The notes under the pieces are model-generated. The model saw only the letters and a list, made by a program, of their open reading frames with translations. It was not told the DNA's origin and did not search any database. Positions 42,632 through 54,124 of a DNA stretch of 64,000 bases are shown here, piece after piece; position 1 is the first letter of the stretch, and every line of letters starts with the position of its first letter. The DNA is from Reticulitermes speratus (taxonomy: Eukaryota; Arthropoda; Insecta; Blattodea; Rhinotermitidae): positions 23,951,908 through 24,015,907 of the forward strand of contig JAJKFL010000003.1 of the NCBI GenBank assembly GCA_021186555.1, written 5' to 3'. A program made the translations under genes and the position numbers.

Positions 42632-43285
42632 GTCACGTTGTACCTAAGTCCACGCACGATGCCGTGAAGGCGTACAGAGTAGTCCAGGTATAGCTCCACG
42701 CATTTTAACCTCGGCACTACATGGTGTAGGTCGAATTCAAATCCCGTTTTTTCATTCCCAGGAAACGAGGATATGAGGCTGGATGTGCCGATGTACGAAG
42801 CAGGTACTAGGTTGGATGGGACCCAGAGCATGTCTTGACGCAGCAGATACAGGGCTGGATGGGACCCAGAGCCTGTCTTGACGCAGCAGATACAAGGCTG
42901 GATGGGACCCAGAGCCTGTCTTGACGCAGCAGATACAAGGCTGGATGGGACCCAGAGCCTGTCTTGACGCAGCAGATACAGGGCTGGATGGGACCCAGAG
43001 CCTGTCTTGACGCAGCAGATACGGGGCTGGATGGGACCCAGAGCCTGTCTTTACGCAGCAGATACAAGGCTTGATGGAACCCAGAGCCTGTCTTGACGCA
43101 GCAGATACAAGGCTGGATGGGACCCAGAGCCTGTCTTGACGCAGCAGATACAAGGCTGAATGGAACCCGGAGCCGGTCTGGACGGTGTGCGAAAGAGAGA
43201 AATCCCGTGGCCTGTCGCTAATCAAATTCATATAATGTAGTCACTAGTGTAGTTACTATACCAACTGAGATATCCTGGCTCACAT
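42632..43285 (-). mobile_element. SINE2 copy with internal tandem expansion
   Basis: SINE2 edges are visible on both sides: gtatagctccacgcatttta and acctcggcactacatgg on the left (+ sense), and ggagccggtctggacgg, then taccaactgagatatcctgg on the right (tRNA-like head, - strand). Between them the body segment is repeated eight times (42821-43164). Confidence 0.75.
42821..43164. repeat. 43-bp tandem repeat, 8 units
   Basis: acccagag recurs at 42821, 42864, 42907, 42950, 42993, 43036, 43079, 43122 and (as acccggag) 43165, exactly 43 bp apart. Units include tgtcttgacgcagcagatac and ggctggatgg and are nearly identical. Because 43 is not a multiple of 3, every frame gives a 43-residue periodic pseudo-protein on the - strand. 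These are not genes. Confidence 0.97.
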
Positions 43286-44720
43286 AGTACCTCAAGTAAA
43301 TATAGTATACATGTTGAGATCACAGAACATTTTACTAAACTGGCACTTGTACTTTGGCAAATTGACAACAGACTATTTATTCGTGGTCAGGTTTGTGACA
43401 AGTGCCACGAACGGTCGTTTTGCAACACCATAGCTGACATGTAGACAGAAATGTTAAAACGCATGATGTGTTGATGACCTCATAGGGCATGGTTTTTGGA
43501 AGTTGATTCGAGTGATAATGCTCTTGACAGGTACTGGTTTCAATCGGCCAGGACACCGACCATCCTGACTCAAATTTTTAATGTTTCCCACAATTTTACC
43601 ACTCAAATTCCCGATATAGTATGTACTTTAAATTACTCCACGACAGTTTCATTAACAATCCTTTCCGTTTATTATTCACTACCTTTCAACGCCTTGTGCC
43701 TGAGTCAATGACAGCATCGTGTAAGAAACTACATAGTCTAAAAAAATTCCTTGAAAATAAGCAGGTTCTTTAAGTGTTTCAAGAAAACAAATAATATTGA
43801 ATAAACTTTTTCACTTTACCTAAACATACAGCAGATAATTCTAAAACTGGTCACTGAAGCATGGAAAACAGGAATCGGCTTTTAAGTTAAAATAAGTGAA
43901 AGTCAAAGCCAAATAAACTGAACTTTGGAAATAAATGACTTACCTATGACAGCTATGATGGAACAAAGTTGTAATAATGAAAGCAGTTACGTCTCGTCTG
44001 CTCTGCCGTAAAGTAATATGTTTGTACGCTATGAAAAATAAAGTCTTCCATCTTCCTTTTCCTTTTGTAAGTGCAAGACATCTGGAACCGTACAAGATCC
44101 CAGACCTGAAGGTCAGAAATTAACGACTAAATATGACCAGATGGTGTTTTGCTGAACTGTGACCTTCAATCTTGCTCCTTGAAAGTAGCCGCATGCACCG
44201 TATTTTTCATGTAGCCTATCAGCTGCTCCTCTCGAGACACGCGTAACGTGCCCCCACACTGGGCTGTGTAGATATTGTCTATCAGCCGTTCTAACAGAAA
44301 TGCGTGGCTTTTGTCACAATTCTCAAACCCAAACAACATAGGAAAGCTTTGTAATTTTAACTTTTGAAACACACAAAATTATGAATGTACTTTTCTGTCA
44401 GAGCTGGCCGATATCTGAAATAAAGTTAAGAGGATTAGCCTGCTTGTTCTTCTCATAAAAATAGTATTCACACGATGAGTCTGAAGAACTGGCGAATAAT
44501 ACCGACAGAGAGAAACCGAAGAACCCGGAGAAAAACATGTCCCAGTGCACATTCTACCACAAATCTCACATGAACTGGTCCTGCGTCGAAACCGGGCTTC
44601 CGCTGTGGGAGGTCGGCGACTAACCGCCTCAGTCATGGCACGCCCTTGAAATATGAACTTAATATCAATTACATTTCAGGATTGAGTTCTTACTTCGCCG
44701 AGAAGACTTTGTCTCCATTA
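43286..44720. other. Unannotated interval
   Basis: No exon, RNA or repeat family recognised. Composition is ordinary AT-rich. Confidence 0.4.
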
Positions 44721-44724
44721 TAAG

Positions 44725-44945
44725 GAACAACCGCGGATAGCGCAGTCTGTATAACGACTAGGCTACGGGCTGGAGGTCCAGGTTTCGAATGTCGGCAAAA
44801 GCAAGAGATTTTCTCTTCTTCAAAATGCCCTGAAGTTGGCCACGCAACTCAGTCCAGTGCCGAGGTTAAGAACATGTGAAGCTATAAATCTGCTACCCCT
44901 GTATGTCTTCATGGCTTGGACAGGGACAACTTTAATCGGTTTACG
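44725..44945 (+). mobile_element. SINE2 copy
   Basis: The head has ggatagcgcagtctgtataa (A box region) and ggtccaggtttcgaatgtcg (B box). The body continues with gagattttctcttcttc and tccagtgccgaggttaagaa, then tatgtcttcatggcttggac and agggacaactt. A central deletion of about 60-70 bp removes the ggtacccattt segment. Confidence 0.7.
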
Positions 44946-45234
44946 ATATTTAGGATAACAATCCCTGCCTATTGTGAGAATCGTAGGAACACGTTAATAA
45001 ACTGTGTGGGCAAAATGTGGAGTATTTAATAGGAATGCACTAGTTGTATATAGTTATTAGTTTATTTTAAAGAGGTGCGTTTCACTGAGACTTTCATAAT
45101 CACGGACTAGACTTACGATGGCGGTCTTCCAGGACGTGTTTCATGTAGACAAGTACTGAGGAATCGGACGAACGTGATGATTCCATCTTCTGCGTAGAAA
45201 AGTAAACTGTGGTGGAATAATCACTCTCCTACCC

Positions 45235-45330
45235 CGAAGGTGTAATCAACAATTTCCTCAGAAACTTTGGTTTGAAACTACACGGCGTGACGGCACAGAA
45301 TGTTGCATACTTCATATTCACCACTGTGAG
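45235..45330. repeat. FB-family half copy
   Basis: ggtttgaaactacacggcgt, gacggcacagaatgttgcat and atattcaccactgtgagaac match the right arm plus its usual flank. Confidence 0.6.
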
Positions 45331-45635
45331 AACCTCATATCTGGTTTTACCTCTTAAGCCTTCAAATTTTAGTCATTACGATTTAATTTTAAGCATGCTA
45401 CACGGACCTTATTTTATCTGACAAATAATTTTGTTACGTCCCACCGCTATTTTGCCGGGCGTGTAAGCGATCGGCTGTGTGGGGTGTAGGGTACATTAAT
45501 AGGATGAGCCAGCCAAGAGGAGTAAGGAAATTTTTCAGGCAGATTTTACATTGTGTTCACCGTGCATCTTGACATTAATTTTCAGTTTTTTACCAACGAA
45601 ATGCACTTTTTATTTTCGTAATTTTCTGTTCACTT

Positions 45636-45680
45636 TACCCTACATGTGTTTCGGCCGTAACTCGGCCATCATCAGGGGTA
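45636..45680 (-). ncRNA. Hammerhead-ribozyme-like motif, best copy in window
   Basis: Read on the - strand: stem I taccc (45680-45676), core ctgatga (45675-45669), one extra T (45668), stem II ggccg/cggcc around agtta (45667-45653), gaa (45652-45650), stem III acacatgt (2 to 3 bp, tiny loop) with triplet gta, and the stem I partner gggta (45640-45636), perfectly complementary. All conserved core positions are present. The extra T before stem II is the single deviation and could be bulged. It fits the minimal hammerheads described in Penelope-like elements. It abuts the truncated 5' end of LINE-F. Confidence 0.6.
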
Positions 45681-45705
45681 CCTTGTTAAGTACACTTTCA
45701 GCAGC

Positions 45706-47059
45706 ACTGATTAAAGCAGGAGGTAGGAAAATTCATTCTGAGATCCATAAACTTATTAATTCTATTTGGAATAAAGAGGAATTGCCGGAGCAGTGGAATA
45801 AGTCAATCATTGTACCTATTTATAAGAAGGGTGATAAAACAGATTGCAGTAATTATCGAGGCATATCACTTTTGTCAATACATACAAAATTCTATCCAAC
45901 ATCCTTCTGTCAAGGTTAACTCCATATGCAGAGGAAATTATTTGGGAGCATCAGTGTGGATTTAGACGTAACAGGTCGACTACTGATCATATATTCTGCA
46001 TTAGTCAAATAATTGAGAAAAAATGGGAATACAATGAGGTAGTGCATCAGCTATTTATAGACTTCAAGAAAGCCTATGATTCACTTAGGAGGGTGGTCTT
46101 GCATAATATTCTCTTTGAATTTGGTATACCTATGAAACTAGTAAGGCTAGTAAAAATGTGTCTAAATGAAACCTATAGCAGAGTCCGTGTAGACAAACAT
46201 TTGTCTGACACATTTCCTATTAAGAATGGTTTGAAAATAGGTGATGCTTTATCGCCATTGCTTTTAAACTTTGCTTTGCAATATGCCATTAGGAGGGTTC
46301 AGGCAAACCAGGAGGGCTTGAAATTAAATGGTACATATCAGCTTCTAGTTTATGCTGATGATGTTGAGCGGAAGCGTACATGCTATAAAGAAAAACACAG
46401 AAGCTTTAGTAGCCGCTAGTAAGGAGATTGGTCTAGAAGTAAATGCTGAGAAAACTAAGTACATGGTCATGTCTCACAATCAGAATGCAGGACAAAATCA
46501 CAACATAAAGACAGATAATAAATCCTTTGAAAGGGTGGAACAGTTAAAATATCTGGGAATAACCCTAACAAATCGAAATTCCATTCAGGAAGAAATTAAG
46601 AGCAGATTGAAGTTGGGAAATGCTTGTTATCATTCGGTGCAGGATCTGTCTTCCAGTTTGCTATCCAAAAATACAAAGATTAAGATATACAGAAGTATAA
46701 TTTTGCCTGTTGTTTCGTATGGGTGTGAGACTTGGTCTCTCACACTGAGGGAGGAACATAGGCTGAGAGTGTTCGAGAATAGGGTGCTGAGGAGGATATT
46801 TGGGTCTAAGAGGGTCGAGGTAACAGGGGAGTGGAGAAGACTACATAATGAGGAACTTAATGGTCTGTACTCATCACCAAATATTATTTGGGTGATCAAA
46901 TCGAGAAGAATGAGGTGGGTGGGGCATGTAGCACGTATGGGGAAGGGGAGAGGTGCATACATGATTTTGGTGGGGAGACCTGAGGGAAGGAGACAACTTA
47001 GAAGACCCAAGCGTAGATGGGAGAATAATATTAAAATGGATCTTCAAGAAGTGGAATAG
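45706..47059 (+). pseudogene. LINE-F reverse transcriptase and C-terminal domain
   Basis: In order: [20 protein letters not shown], frameshift near 45885, [34 protein letters not shown] (motif A), [20 protein letters not shown] (motif B), LLVYADDV (motif C, catalytic YADD intact), frameshift/short deletion near 46363, [111 protein letters not shown] and a stop at 47057-47059. The 235-residue C-terminal frame is fully open. Confidence 0.85.
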
Positions 47060-47230
47060 GGGGCATGGACTAGATTGATATGGCTCAGAATAGGGACAGG
47101 TCTCAGGCTCTTGTGAATGCGGTAATGAACCTTCGGGTTCCATAAAACGCGGGGAATTTAGTGACTAGCTAACGACCTGCTAGCTCCTCAAGAAGGACTC
47201 TGCTCCATGGAGTTAGCTAGTTAGTTAAGG
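45706..47230 (+). mobile_element. LINE-F: 5'-truncated, comparatively young RTE-type LINE
   Basis: Starts abruptly within the RT domain (LIKAGGRKIHSEIHKLINSI) and runs to the 3' end ggactctgctccatggagtt with a short tagttag tail. The coding part has only two frameshifts, compared with many in LINE-D, so this is a younger insertion. The 5' truncation point lies about 25 bp from the hammerhead-like motif. Confidence 0.85.
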
Positions 47231-47520
47231 TCTTCTCTGATATGCCGTGTTGTAGTCTTGTACATGTGTACCAACATTTCGGAGGAACCTACTGCCTCTG
47301 TCTTCAGCCCTCCTCTACTAAATTGTAAGTTTCAACATCTCAGAACTCGTAAACTTGATACGGCCGTAAGGACTTCAAATTACACAAAATGATACTACAG
47401 TACTTCAAGATTCAGTTCTTCTGTAGTATGACGCCCTGTCGACTGGTAGTTACCAATTTTCGGAGGATCTGCTCCGAAACGTAACTTTTTACTAGCTGAC
47501 ATTACATCGTATTCCTGAAG
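47225..47520. repeat. Two FB-family copies in tandem
   Basis: First: gtcttctctgatatgccgtg, gtacatgtgtaccaacattt, cggaggaacctactgcctct, gtcttcagccctcctctact. Second (from about 47405): ttcttctgtagtatgacgcc, ggtagttaccaattttcgga, ggatctgctccgaaac. They immediately follow LINE-F. Confidence 0.6.
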
Positions 47521-47524
47521 AGTT

Positions 47525-48160
47525 GTGTCTTTGTCAGCACTGGTATGAAAGTGGACGAAAATATAAACACGCTGTTAGGTGTGTTAAGGTTTAAACCCAT
47601 TAAGTGTCATCTAAATCATGTCTTTGTTGAATCAGTTGCATAAAGCCTCCACCTTCAACTGTCATCTCAGAATTCCCTTTTCCATCTATTTCTGGTATGA
47701 CCTGTAACTGTTTCTTTTGCCTATAGGTTTGTCGCCTACGTCTTACACTACATTTGAAAAGCCGCATTTCGTAAATAATTTTCTAGAATTTAGTTCGTAC
47801 CCGAACGGTAAACGAACTGCGCTACTTGTGATTAAGGGTCTAGCAGAAGCCGCCCGTAGCCCCGACAAAGTGCTGTGAGACAGTGGCGATGTCTGTTTCT
47901 GCTGTCGGCGAGATAAAAGGATTCCGCAACGCCGGACTGGCTCGCTGTTACGTATCAGACACGCCTGTTATTCTGCATTACATCGTCATCATCCGATCGC
48001 ACTCAGGACAGCCCACATGCCCATAACTCAGGCAGTTTTTCATCTTCTCTATACGGAAGTCTGGATTGAATCACAGGACACGCCGTGTGATGATATGTTG
48101 ATGTGGACTGCATTCAGGCGACTCGGCTTACAGTCCAGTGGAAGAAGGCTTTTGTGTAGG
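47525..48160. other. Unannotated interval
   Basis: A CpG-richer patch at 47850-48010 is the only compositional feature. No gene recognised. Confidence 0.35.
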
Positions 48161-48164
48161 TACA

Positions 48165-48265
48165 CGGTAATGAACCGTCAGGTTCCTTGAAACACGGAAT
48201 CTTCTAACTAGTTGAGCGCCTCTTAGCTTCTCAAGAAACGTTGAGTCCCATAGAGTTAGTAGTAA
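48165..48265 (+). mobile_element. RTE-type LINE 3' tail fragment
   Basis: ggtaatgaaccgtcaggttc, aacacggaatcttctaacta, ctcttagcttctcaagaaac and catagagttagtag match the terminal 100 bp of LINE-F. Confidence 0.65.
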
Positions 48266-49670
48266 CAGAACTATGGACATGTAACAGACTAGTTGCTACA
48301 AATGTATTCAAATCGATTGCTCAGTCCAACATTTTCATTTGATATAAGGATACTACTACTGCCATGTTTCGTGACAGAAAAGATGGCGCATCGCCGTGGA
48401 GGTAGACCCAGTTTATGAAAAGTTGAAACGTAAGTAGTAAAATCATGCATAAGACCTGCTTCTGAGAACGAATGCTTATTTTAATCATCTGGACCCTCAT
48501 ATTGCAAAAGGTTAAATGTAAAGTTAAAGTTGTCCCTATCTATGCCATGAAAGCATAAAAATTCAGTTAATGTTGTACAGAAAACACACAGCGTCTCCAT
48601 TACAAAGGCATACCCGTTAACGCTCTTTAGGAAAATAATAGCTGTTTATTTTTTAAACTCACACTAACCACTGTATGGGTAAAATGCAGATTTTCTGGCT
48701 GTTAATGCAGGTGGCACATGTGATTGCTATCGTGATTTAAAGGTTAAACAGGAAAAAATAATTTACCTTTTCTTTTAATCCAAATCACTGAAATTTAACA
48801 GAATTATCTGTTGAAGTATGGGTACAGTTTAATTAGCTATGAAAATAATTATGTTACAAAACAAAGTCATATAGAATGAAAACATAAATTCCTACGATTT
48901 TTACGCCAAAAAAGTACATTATTTATAGCGAGAAGCAACAAAACGGATGACTGTCCGGCGTGAGACCACGTTCTTGGCGCTACGACGTGCTCCTAATATA
49001 ACGGTGAAAAGGCAAACAGACGGAGGCTAACAGATAAGCTGATTACGACCGGCCCCTCTCCGCTGTCAGCTTGTGCCGCAAACTGCAGGGCATGCCAATG
49101 TTCGTGTGTTTTAAGGCTTTTAAACCCCTTACCTTACTGGTTTATTATGCGTACCACCTGCTTTAAAATTAAAAGTCTGCATTTTGCCTACACAGTGTAT
49201 TTGTATATTTCATATGATTTTTTTCTCTAAACAGCAATTGCCGGTTTGCTTTGTAACAGAGGCGCAATATGTTATCTGTGAGGTAAGAAGTGAATTAACA
49301 TATCATTTACGTGAATGTGGAGCACGCATTTAATACAGAATCGTACCACAAAATAAAGTCATTTCATGAAATTGTGTACGTTTACCTTATTTGTGTACAA
49401 CCCATAGGCCTACTAATAACATCTGAAGCAACTGAGCAACTGAGCAACTGAGCAACTATCATGACCTTGGTGTTCATATTATGTTACCAGCACTATCAGT
49501 AGCAACATCCACTGTTCGTACATATGAGGTAGGAGCAACCCTAGCGCTGCGTAAAGTTACTTAATGTCGCTGCATTAGCTGCAAAAGTTACGGAGCCTCC
49601 CATTCGACGGTACATGACAATATACAACGTAAGGAATTTTGAAGTTGTCCCTGTATTTAGTATAATAAAG
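48266..49670. other. Unannotated interval with dispersed repeat and short tandem repeat
   Basis: 49140-49390 is similar to 36700-36970 (shared ctgtgaggtaagaa context). An 8-bp unit (gagcaact) is repeated about four times at 49424-49458. A CpG-rich stretch at 48930-49100 has no recognised gene. Confidence 0.4.
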
Positions 49671-49675
49671 TTACA

Positions 49676-49875
49676 CGCACTGGGAGCGGAAGTACAGCTC
49701 CACGCATTGTAAATGTTAGCTGCATGCACCTGCCATTAAACCTCAGTATGTAATGGATAGGAGGCTGCGTGGAACTACAGGCTGTTGAAAAGAGATCTCT
49801 GTCACAACTTGAATTCGACAGCCGAACTTTCAGACCGGAGGCAAGCCATTATACTTACGGAGCTACCCCAGTTCC
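49676..49875 (-). mobile_element. SINE2 copy
   Basis: In + sense: tgggagcggaagtacagctc, cacgcattgtaaatgttagc, ggataggaggctgcgtggaa, then cgacagccgaactttcag and acttacggagctaccccagt, the complement of body to tRNA-like head. Confidence 0.6.
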
Positions 49876-50439
49876 ACTATCACAAAAGTGCAGTTAAAAT
49901 AACAGAGGCATCAGCAGACTGAAAAGCCTCAGCTTCTTGCATATAAATGCTAGATTTGTTGTTTCGAAACGACAGCGGACTGTGATGTGGAATACGAGAC
50001 TGCTCACACGCAGACAAAATGAAACTGCAGCACCACCGCACAGATGCACACTTTGCAGCCTGAAACAGGAGCAGTTCTTTCTTTCTTCATTATCCCCGAT
50101 TTTCACAGGGTATGCCTTTTGTTGGAAGGTCCCCTGGCTTCGCCTGCTTGTTCTTCTTTTAATGTAGCGGTCGGCTTTTCGGGCAGAATCAGATAGGCTT
50201 ATCGTGTCTGGGTTTCTTCACTTCACGAAGCTAATAAGCTGCAACTTTGCGAGAAATGCAAAGTGACACAGGGTCAGTAGGTGTATTAAAAAGCACAGTG
50301 TCCATCTTGTGTCTCTCATCATAGACACGCCGAATGCATGCAACATATACGAACGCTTCCTGTCCGCTTTTAATTTCAGGTACATGGACGGAGTTATAGC
50401 ATAGATGAGAGCGACAAGAAATGCAGAGGCCAAAGTACA

Positions 50440-50670
50440 GGTGAGAGATCACTTATTGCACCTAAGCATAGACAGGAGGAGAGATCTAACTTTACAGCCG
50501 ATTTTAAAGAAGTAATGTGCCATGACGAGGAGTGCATCAGCTAGCTTAGAACATGATCTAGTGGACATGGAATGAACCCTTGGGTCCCATGTAAGAAGGG
50601 AAATTTATTGACAAGCTTGGTGGCTCTTAGTTTGTCAAAAAGGACCATGTCCAATGGAGTTAGTTAAAAA
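50440..50670 (+). mobile_element. RTE-type LINE 3' tail fragment
   Basis: tttacagccgattttaaaga, agtaatgtg, atggaatgaacccttgggtc, gaagggaaatttattgacaa, ctcttagtttgtcaaaaagg and aatggagttagtta align with the LINE 3' end. Confidence 0.6.
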
Positions 50671-50709
50671 TCACTGAATGAAACTGACATTTGAAGTTCT
50701 CAATGTGGT

Positions 50710-50915
50710 GACAGGAGGATTACCATGTTGTCGGGTGTAACGCCGTCTAGTCTGGTGAATATTTACCAGATTTTGGGGAAACGTGCTCCCTTCATCTTCA
50801 GGTTAGAATAGTGCCCTACTCTTAAGATGGAGGCAATACGTTCTTCCGAAACGTCTATAAATTTCTATGAGATTATAATGCATCACGTCCCGGAAGACGG
50901 TGATCTTGGAATACA
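50710..50915. repeat. FB-family copy with both arms
   Basis: Left arm gtcgggtgtaacgccgtcta, gtctggtgaatatttaccag, tttggggaaacgtgctccct, tcatcttca. Right arm cttaagatggaggcaatacg, ttcttccgaaacgtctataa, gcatcacgtcccggaagac. The best whole example of the foldback layout. Confidence 0.65.
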
Positions 50916-51375
50916 ACATTGTTTAGGGCTGTATACAAAAGCCAGCACTCAGTAGCCTTGTGCTATGTCTGTATTACGGCTGACTTTACTGCTGCCTTTT
51001 CTGTTGGCTATTCACATCCCCTTAAGAGGGTCTTCAGGTTAAACGGCAGGTAATAAGAGCAGCAGGACTTAACGGCCCAGACGCTTAAGAATTCATTTGA
51101 ACTTAATAAAGTCCCTGGGTGGATTGCTGTGACGTTCAATGAAGAATGGACCTCCTTGTCCAAGACAGCTGTAATTAATGAAGTTCCAAGCCAGACATAA
51201 TGTAGCCGCTCAATGTTGCACGATTTTCCACTGATCATGTGGCCATGCTTTTGTCGTTCCCAAGAACCTGTCCAAGTCCGAGACTCTTGGTTATATTCTG
51301 TAACATGTTAAGTATTTACGGTGAGGTGTTGTTAGCCCCTCGTCCAACCCCCAAGCTGGCGAATGGGGGAGATTG

Positions 51376-51760
51376 CATAATGAGGAGCTTTATGATTTTT
51401 ACGCCTCAACAAATATTATTCGGATGATCAGATAAAGAATAATGAGATAGGCGGGGCATGTGGCAGGAATGGGGGAGAAGAAATGCATACAGGGTTTCGG
51501 CGGGGCAGCCTGAGGGAAGAGACAGCTTGGAAGACCTAGGCTTAGCTGGGATAATAATATTAAAATGGATCTTCCAGAAATAGGATTGGGGGTGTGGACT
51601 GGATTGATCAGGCTCAGGATAGGGACAAGTGACGGGTTCTTGTGAACATGGTGGTAAACATTCCGGTTTCATAATTCCGGGAGTTTCATAACTAACTGAA
51701 GAACTATTGGATTCTCAATAAGGACTCTGCTCCATGGAGTTGGTTACTTATTTACTTACT
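51376..51760 (+). mobile_element. RTE-type LINE 3' fragment
   Basis: aatgaggagctttatgattt, caaatattattcggatgatc, ggcggggcatgtggcaggaa, cctgagggaagagacagctt, attaaaatggatcttccaga, ggactctgctccatggagtt and ggttacttatttacttact (tail) follow the LINE-F 3' end over nearly 400 bp. Confidence 0.75.
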
Positions 51761-51901
51761 CAGTCAATCCATCAGTCATGTTATCATGTCGGTATGAACT
51801 GGTGTTAGATGAAAACATAAAAGTCGTGTTCAGAAGCACTTACAGCTAAGGGTTCGTGCCCATTGTAAGACTATGGTTTTGAAGACTGCGGTCTTATGAA
51901 A

Positions 51902-51940
51902 TATGACGCCGTGTAGTAACCAAACTACACGGTGTTGTAA
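51902..51940. repeat. FB-family arm in hairpin form
   Basis: tatgacgccgtgtagt (from 51902) is followed after six bases by actacacggtgttgta, its near-exact complement. A compact hairpin made of just the outer arm ends. Confidence 0.7.
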
Positions 51941-51959
51941 CTCGAAATGCCGTAATCGT

Positions 51960-54115
51960 CTTTTTCATCACCACGAAAATCTAAAATGATCTTACATGGT
52001 TTCTTATTGTGTTGCTATTATAGCATGTATTATTAGGATTTATTATTATTATTATTACTATTAATATTTGCTGATAATACTACTTACTATTTCATTTTAT
52101 AATCTAATACTGGCTTAAGTAGCGAATAGTTTCCCTGATTTTTGGAATCTGAAAGTTAATTGATCATCCTGTTCACAAAATTCCAACGTTTGACCCTGTC
52201 CTGGGCAAACTGAACCAAGTCCGAAACTTCACGCTGTATTTCATCAATATCGATTTTTATCTTACATTGCAAGTAATATTTTCCCTTAAGGTTTTCTACC
52301 AAAGTTTTGTGTGCATTTATCATCTTTCCCCTCCAACATTCACTTCGTCCTCTTTATTACTTTAGTATTATTTTGGTTAAGTGTATATAACGAAGCTTCT
52401 CATTACACAATTAAATAAATATTTCCAATAAATTTGGCTGCAGTATCATCAACAGTATTGGCATTGTGTTGTAGCCGAATATCCAGTTTCAAATCCTAGG
52501 CAAGTCGCTCTTTTGCGTGTGTGTGTGTGTGAACATACAGATACCACAAATTCGAGTTTGACAAAACTAAAGGCTCAAGTCTTAAGTGCAACTACGTCTT
52601 CGTCATAAATTGGTGCAAACCAGTAACTTCTCAAGGTCCACTTAATTCTGTTCAGAATTGTGGGTTATTTTGTTCGTTCCGCGAAATCAGGCCATTTGGA
52701 CCGTGAGCTTGGAATGGCCCAGAATTCAGTTTTGACAATTTTAATTGACCCTACTTTTAAAGTACGTGACTTTTTTCGGCAGTAATAGCTGAGTGCATTT
52801 TATTTTCAGGAATTTTGAAATTAAATTTAACCAATAACGATTAACAAATGTCATCTAAAAGAAAGATTGGTCAGCCAACCACGAAAGGACGTTTTTTTCG
52901 TTGCCTAACCAATCACAAAATTTGAAGGCAAGTTCGTCAGAAATGTTACTTCTAGAACGTGAGCTACTTACATGACGGAAGACAATTCTAGTCCGTCGCC
53001 GTAGGCTAGAACTGAGGAGAGTTAACTCTCTTGCATTACAGAGGCAGGTCTTTTTAGGATCATTACCGAGGGCAGATATAAAACACGCACCTCACACGCA
53101 ACGGAAAGCACAGGCATACGCAAACATGTGAACTTAACATAGTGACTAGCTGTCTACTGCGCGGAAGTGCAGCCATTGCGGCGATGTACCGAACTATCAC
53201 CACCGCGTGCGTGTTGGATTGTCTACTTGAGGAACTTATATTAATTCCAATAATAGTTTCTTACGGACTAATTAAGCCTAGTCCTTTAAATAACGCCTGT
53301 TCTTTTTAAGACCCTGATGAAGGAATTTGTGCTTCCATTATTTGAGCTAGGGCGTGCACCCGACCTCACACTCACTCGACTGGCAATACTTAATTAACTT
53401 CGCGCCTACACTCAGCAGTTGTAAAGGGAGAAGGACAGGTGAAATTTGCGTCGATCAGCGGTTACACTCGAATGGTGGTTCACTGTGGACTGTGACAGTG
53501 GAGAGTGTTAAGGGGAACAAAGGCAAGAACAATAAGAAGATGATGCTCAAACTGAAGATCAAAGGCATGCTAAGCGGGTTTTATGGCATAGCAATGCGTC
53601 CTACATGAGACCTCATTACGATCCACTCTTCGTGTACGTAGTACTGAACCTGGAGTGTACTGTCAATCCTTCGGTTCTCTGTGCTGAATTTGTTTCAGTT
53701 GAAATTAATGTTCCATTCTTTTTTTAACGTTTATGTTAAAGCTTTAAGTACACGTCAAAGGAATGTGAGAATAAATTAGAAATTGGACTCTTTCCACGCT
53801 TGGTAGGATGCATTCTGGATAACTGTTAATATACCCTTGGAAAACTGTCTGCGGAGCCAAGCGGGCGTCACTGCACTGCCGCATACATCATCGAGCACAT
53901 CTAAGCATTTGTTTATTATTCAGGGTTTCGACGGATCTGAACCCTTCTTCGGAACTGAAGCGGAATGTCTACCTCGGTTGACTATCACAGTTAAGCCTTA
54001 AGATCATTTTAATAATAACAAAAAATTAATTTACCAACACAATCAGCACAGGTCCATAAATGTATTCGTCCTTTTTGTTCATAAAAATTACCCAATAACA
54101 TCACGTTCTTACGGA
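51960..54115. other. Unannotated interval
   Basis: No recognised gene. It holds a short tatt-rich run (52030-52050), a (GT)n of about 8 units near 52518-52532, and a TATA-like agatataaaacacgc near 53074 without an assignable transcript. An 84-residue frame at 53354-53608 has a basic C-terminus and no known motif. Confidence 0.35.
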
Positions 54116-54124
54116 TGTTAGGTA

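Noticed and set aside
42752-43231. 159-residue repetitive protein on the - strand (RQALGPIQPCICCVKTGSGS-type repeats)
   Set aside because: The periodicity follows from a 43-bp DNA tandem repeat read in rotating frames inside a SINE. No start context, homology or codon signal supports a gene.
44735-44800. tRNA gene candidates at A/B-box pairs (also 10745-10810, 30400-30470, 41255-41320)
   Set aside because: No cloverleaf with paired acceptor and anticodon arms could be drawn, and each is followed by a repeated SINE body.
46630-47143. Two Pro/Ser-rich frames on the - strand (126 and 89 residues)
   Set aside because: Antisense of the LINE-F C-terminal region. The second is a frame commonly mis-annotated from this LINE type.
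24961-49460. CRISPR-like arrays among the short direct repeats
   Set aside because: No regularly spaced repeat-spacer pattern exists, and the genome is eukaryotic. Short tandem units (8 bp at 49424, 43 bp at 42821) are contiguous.
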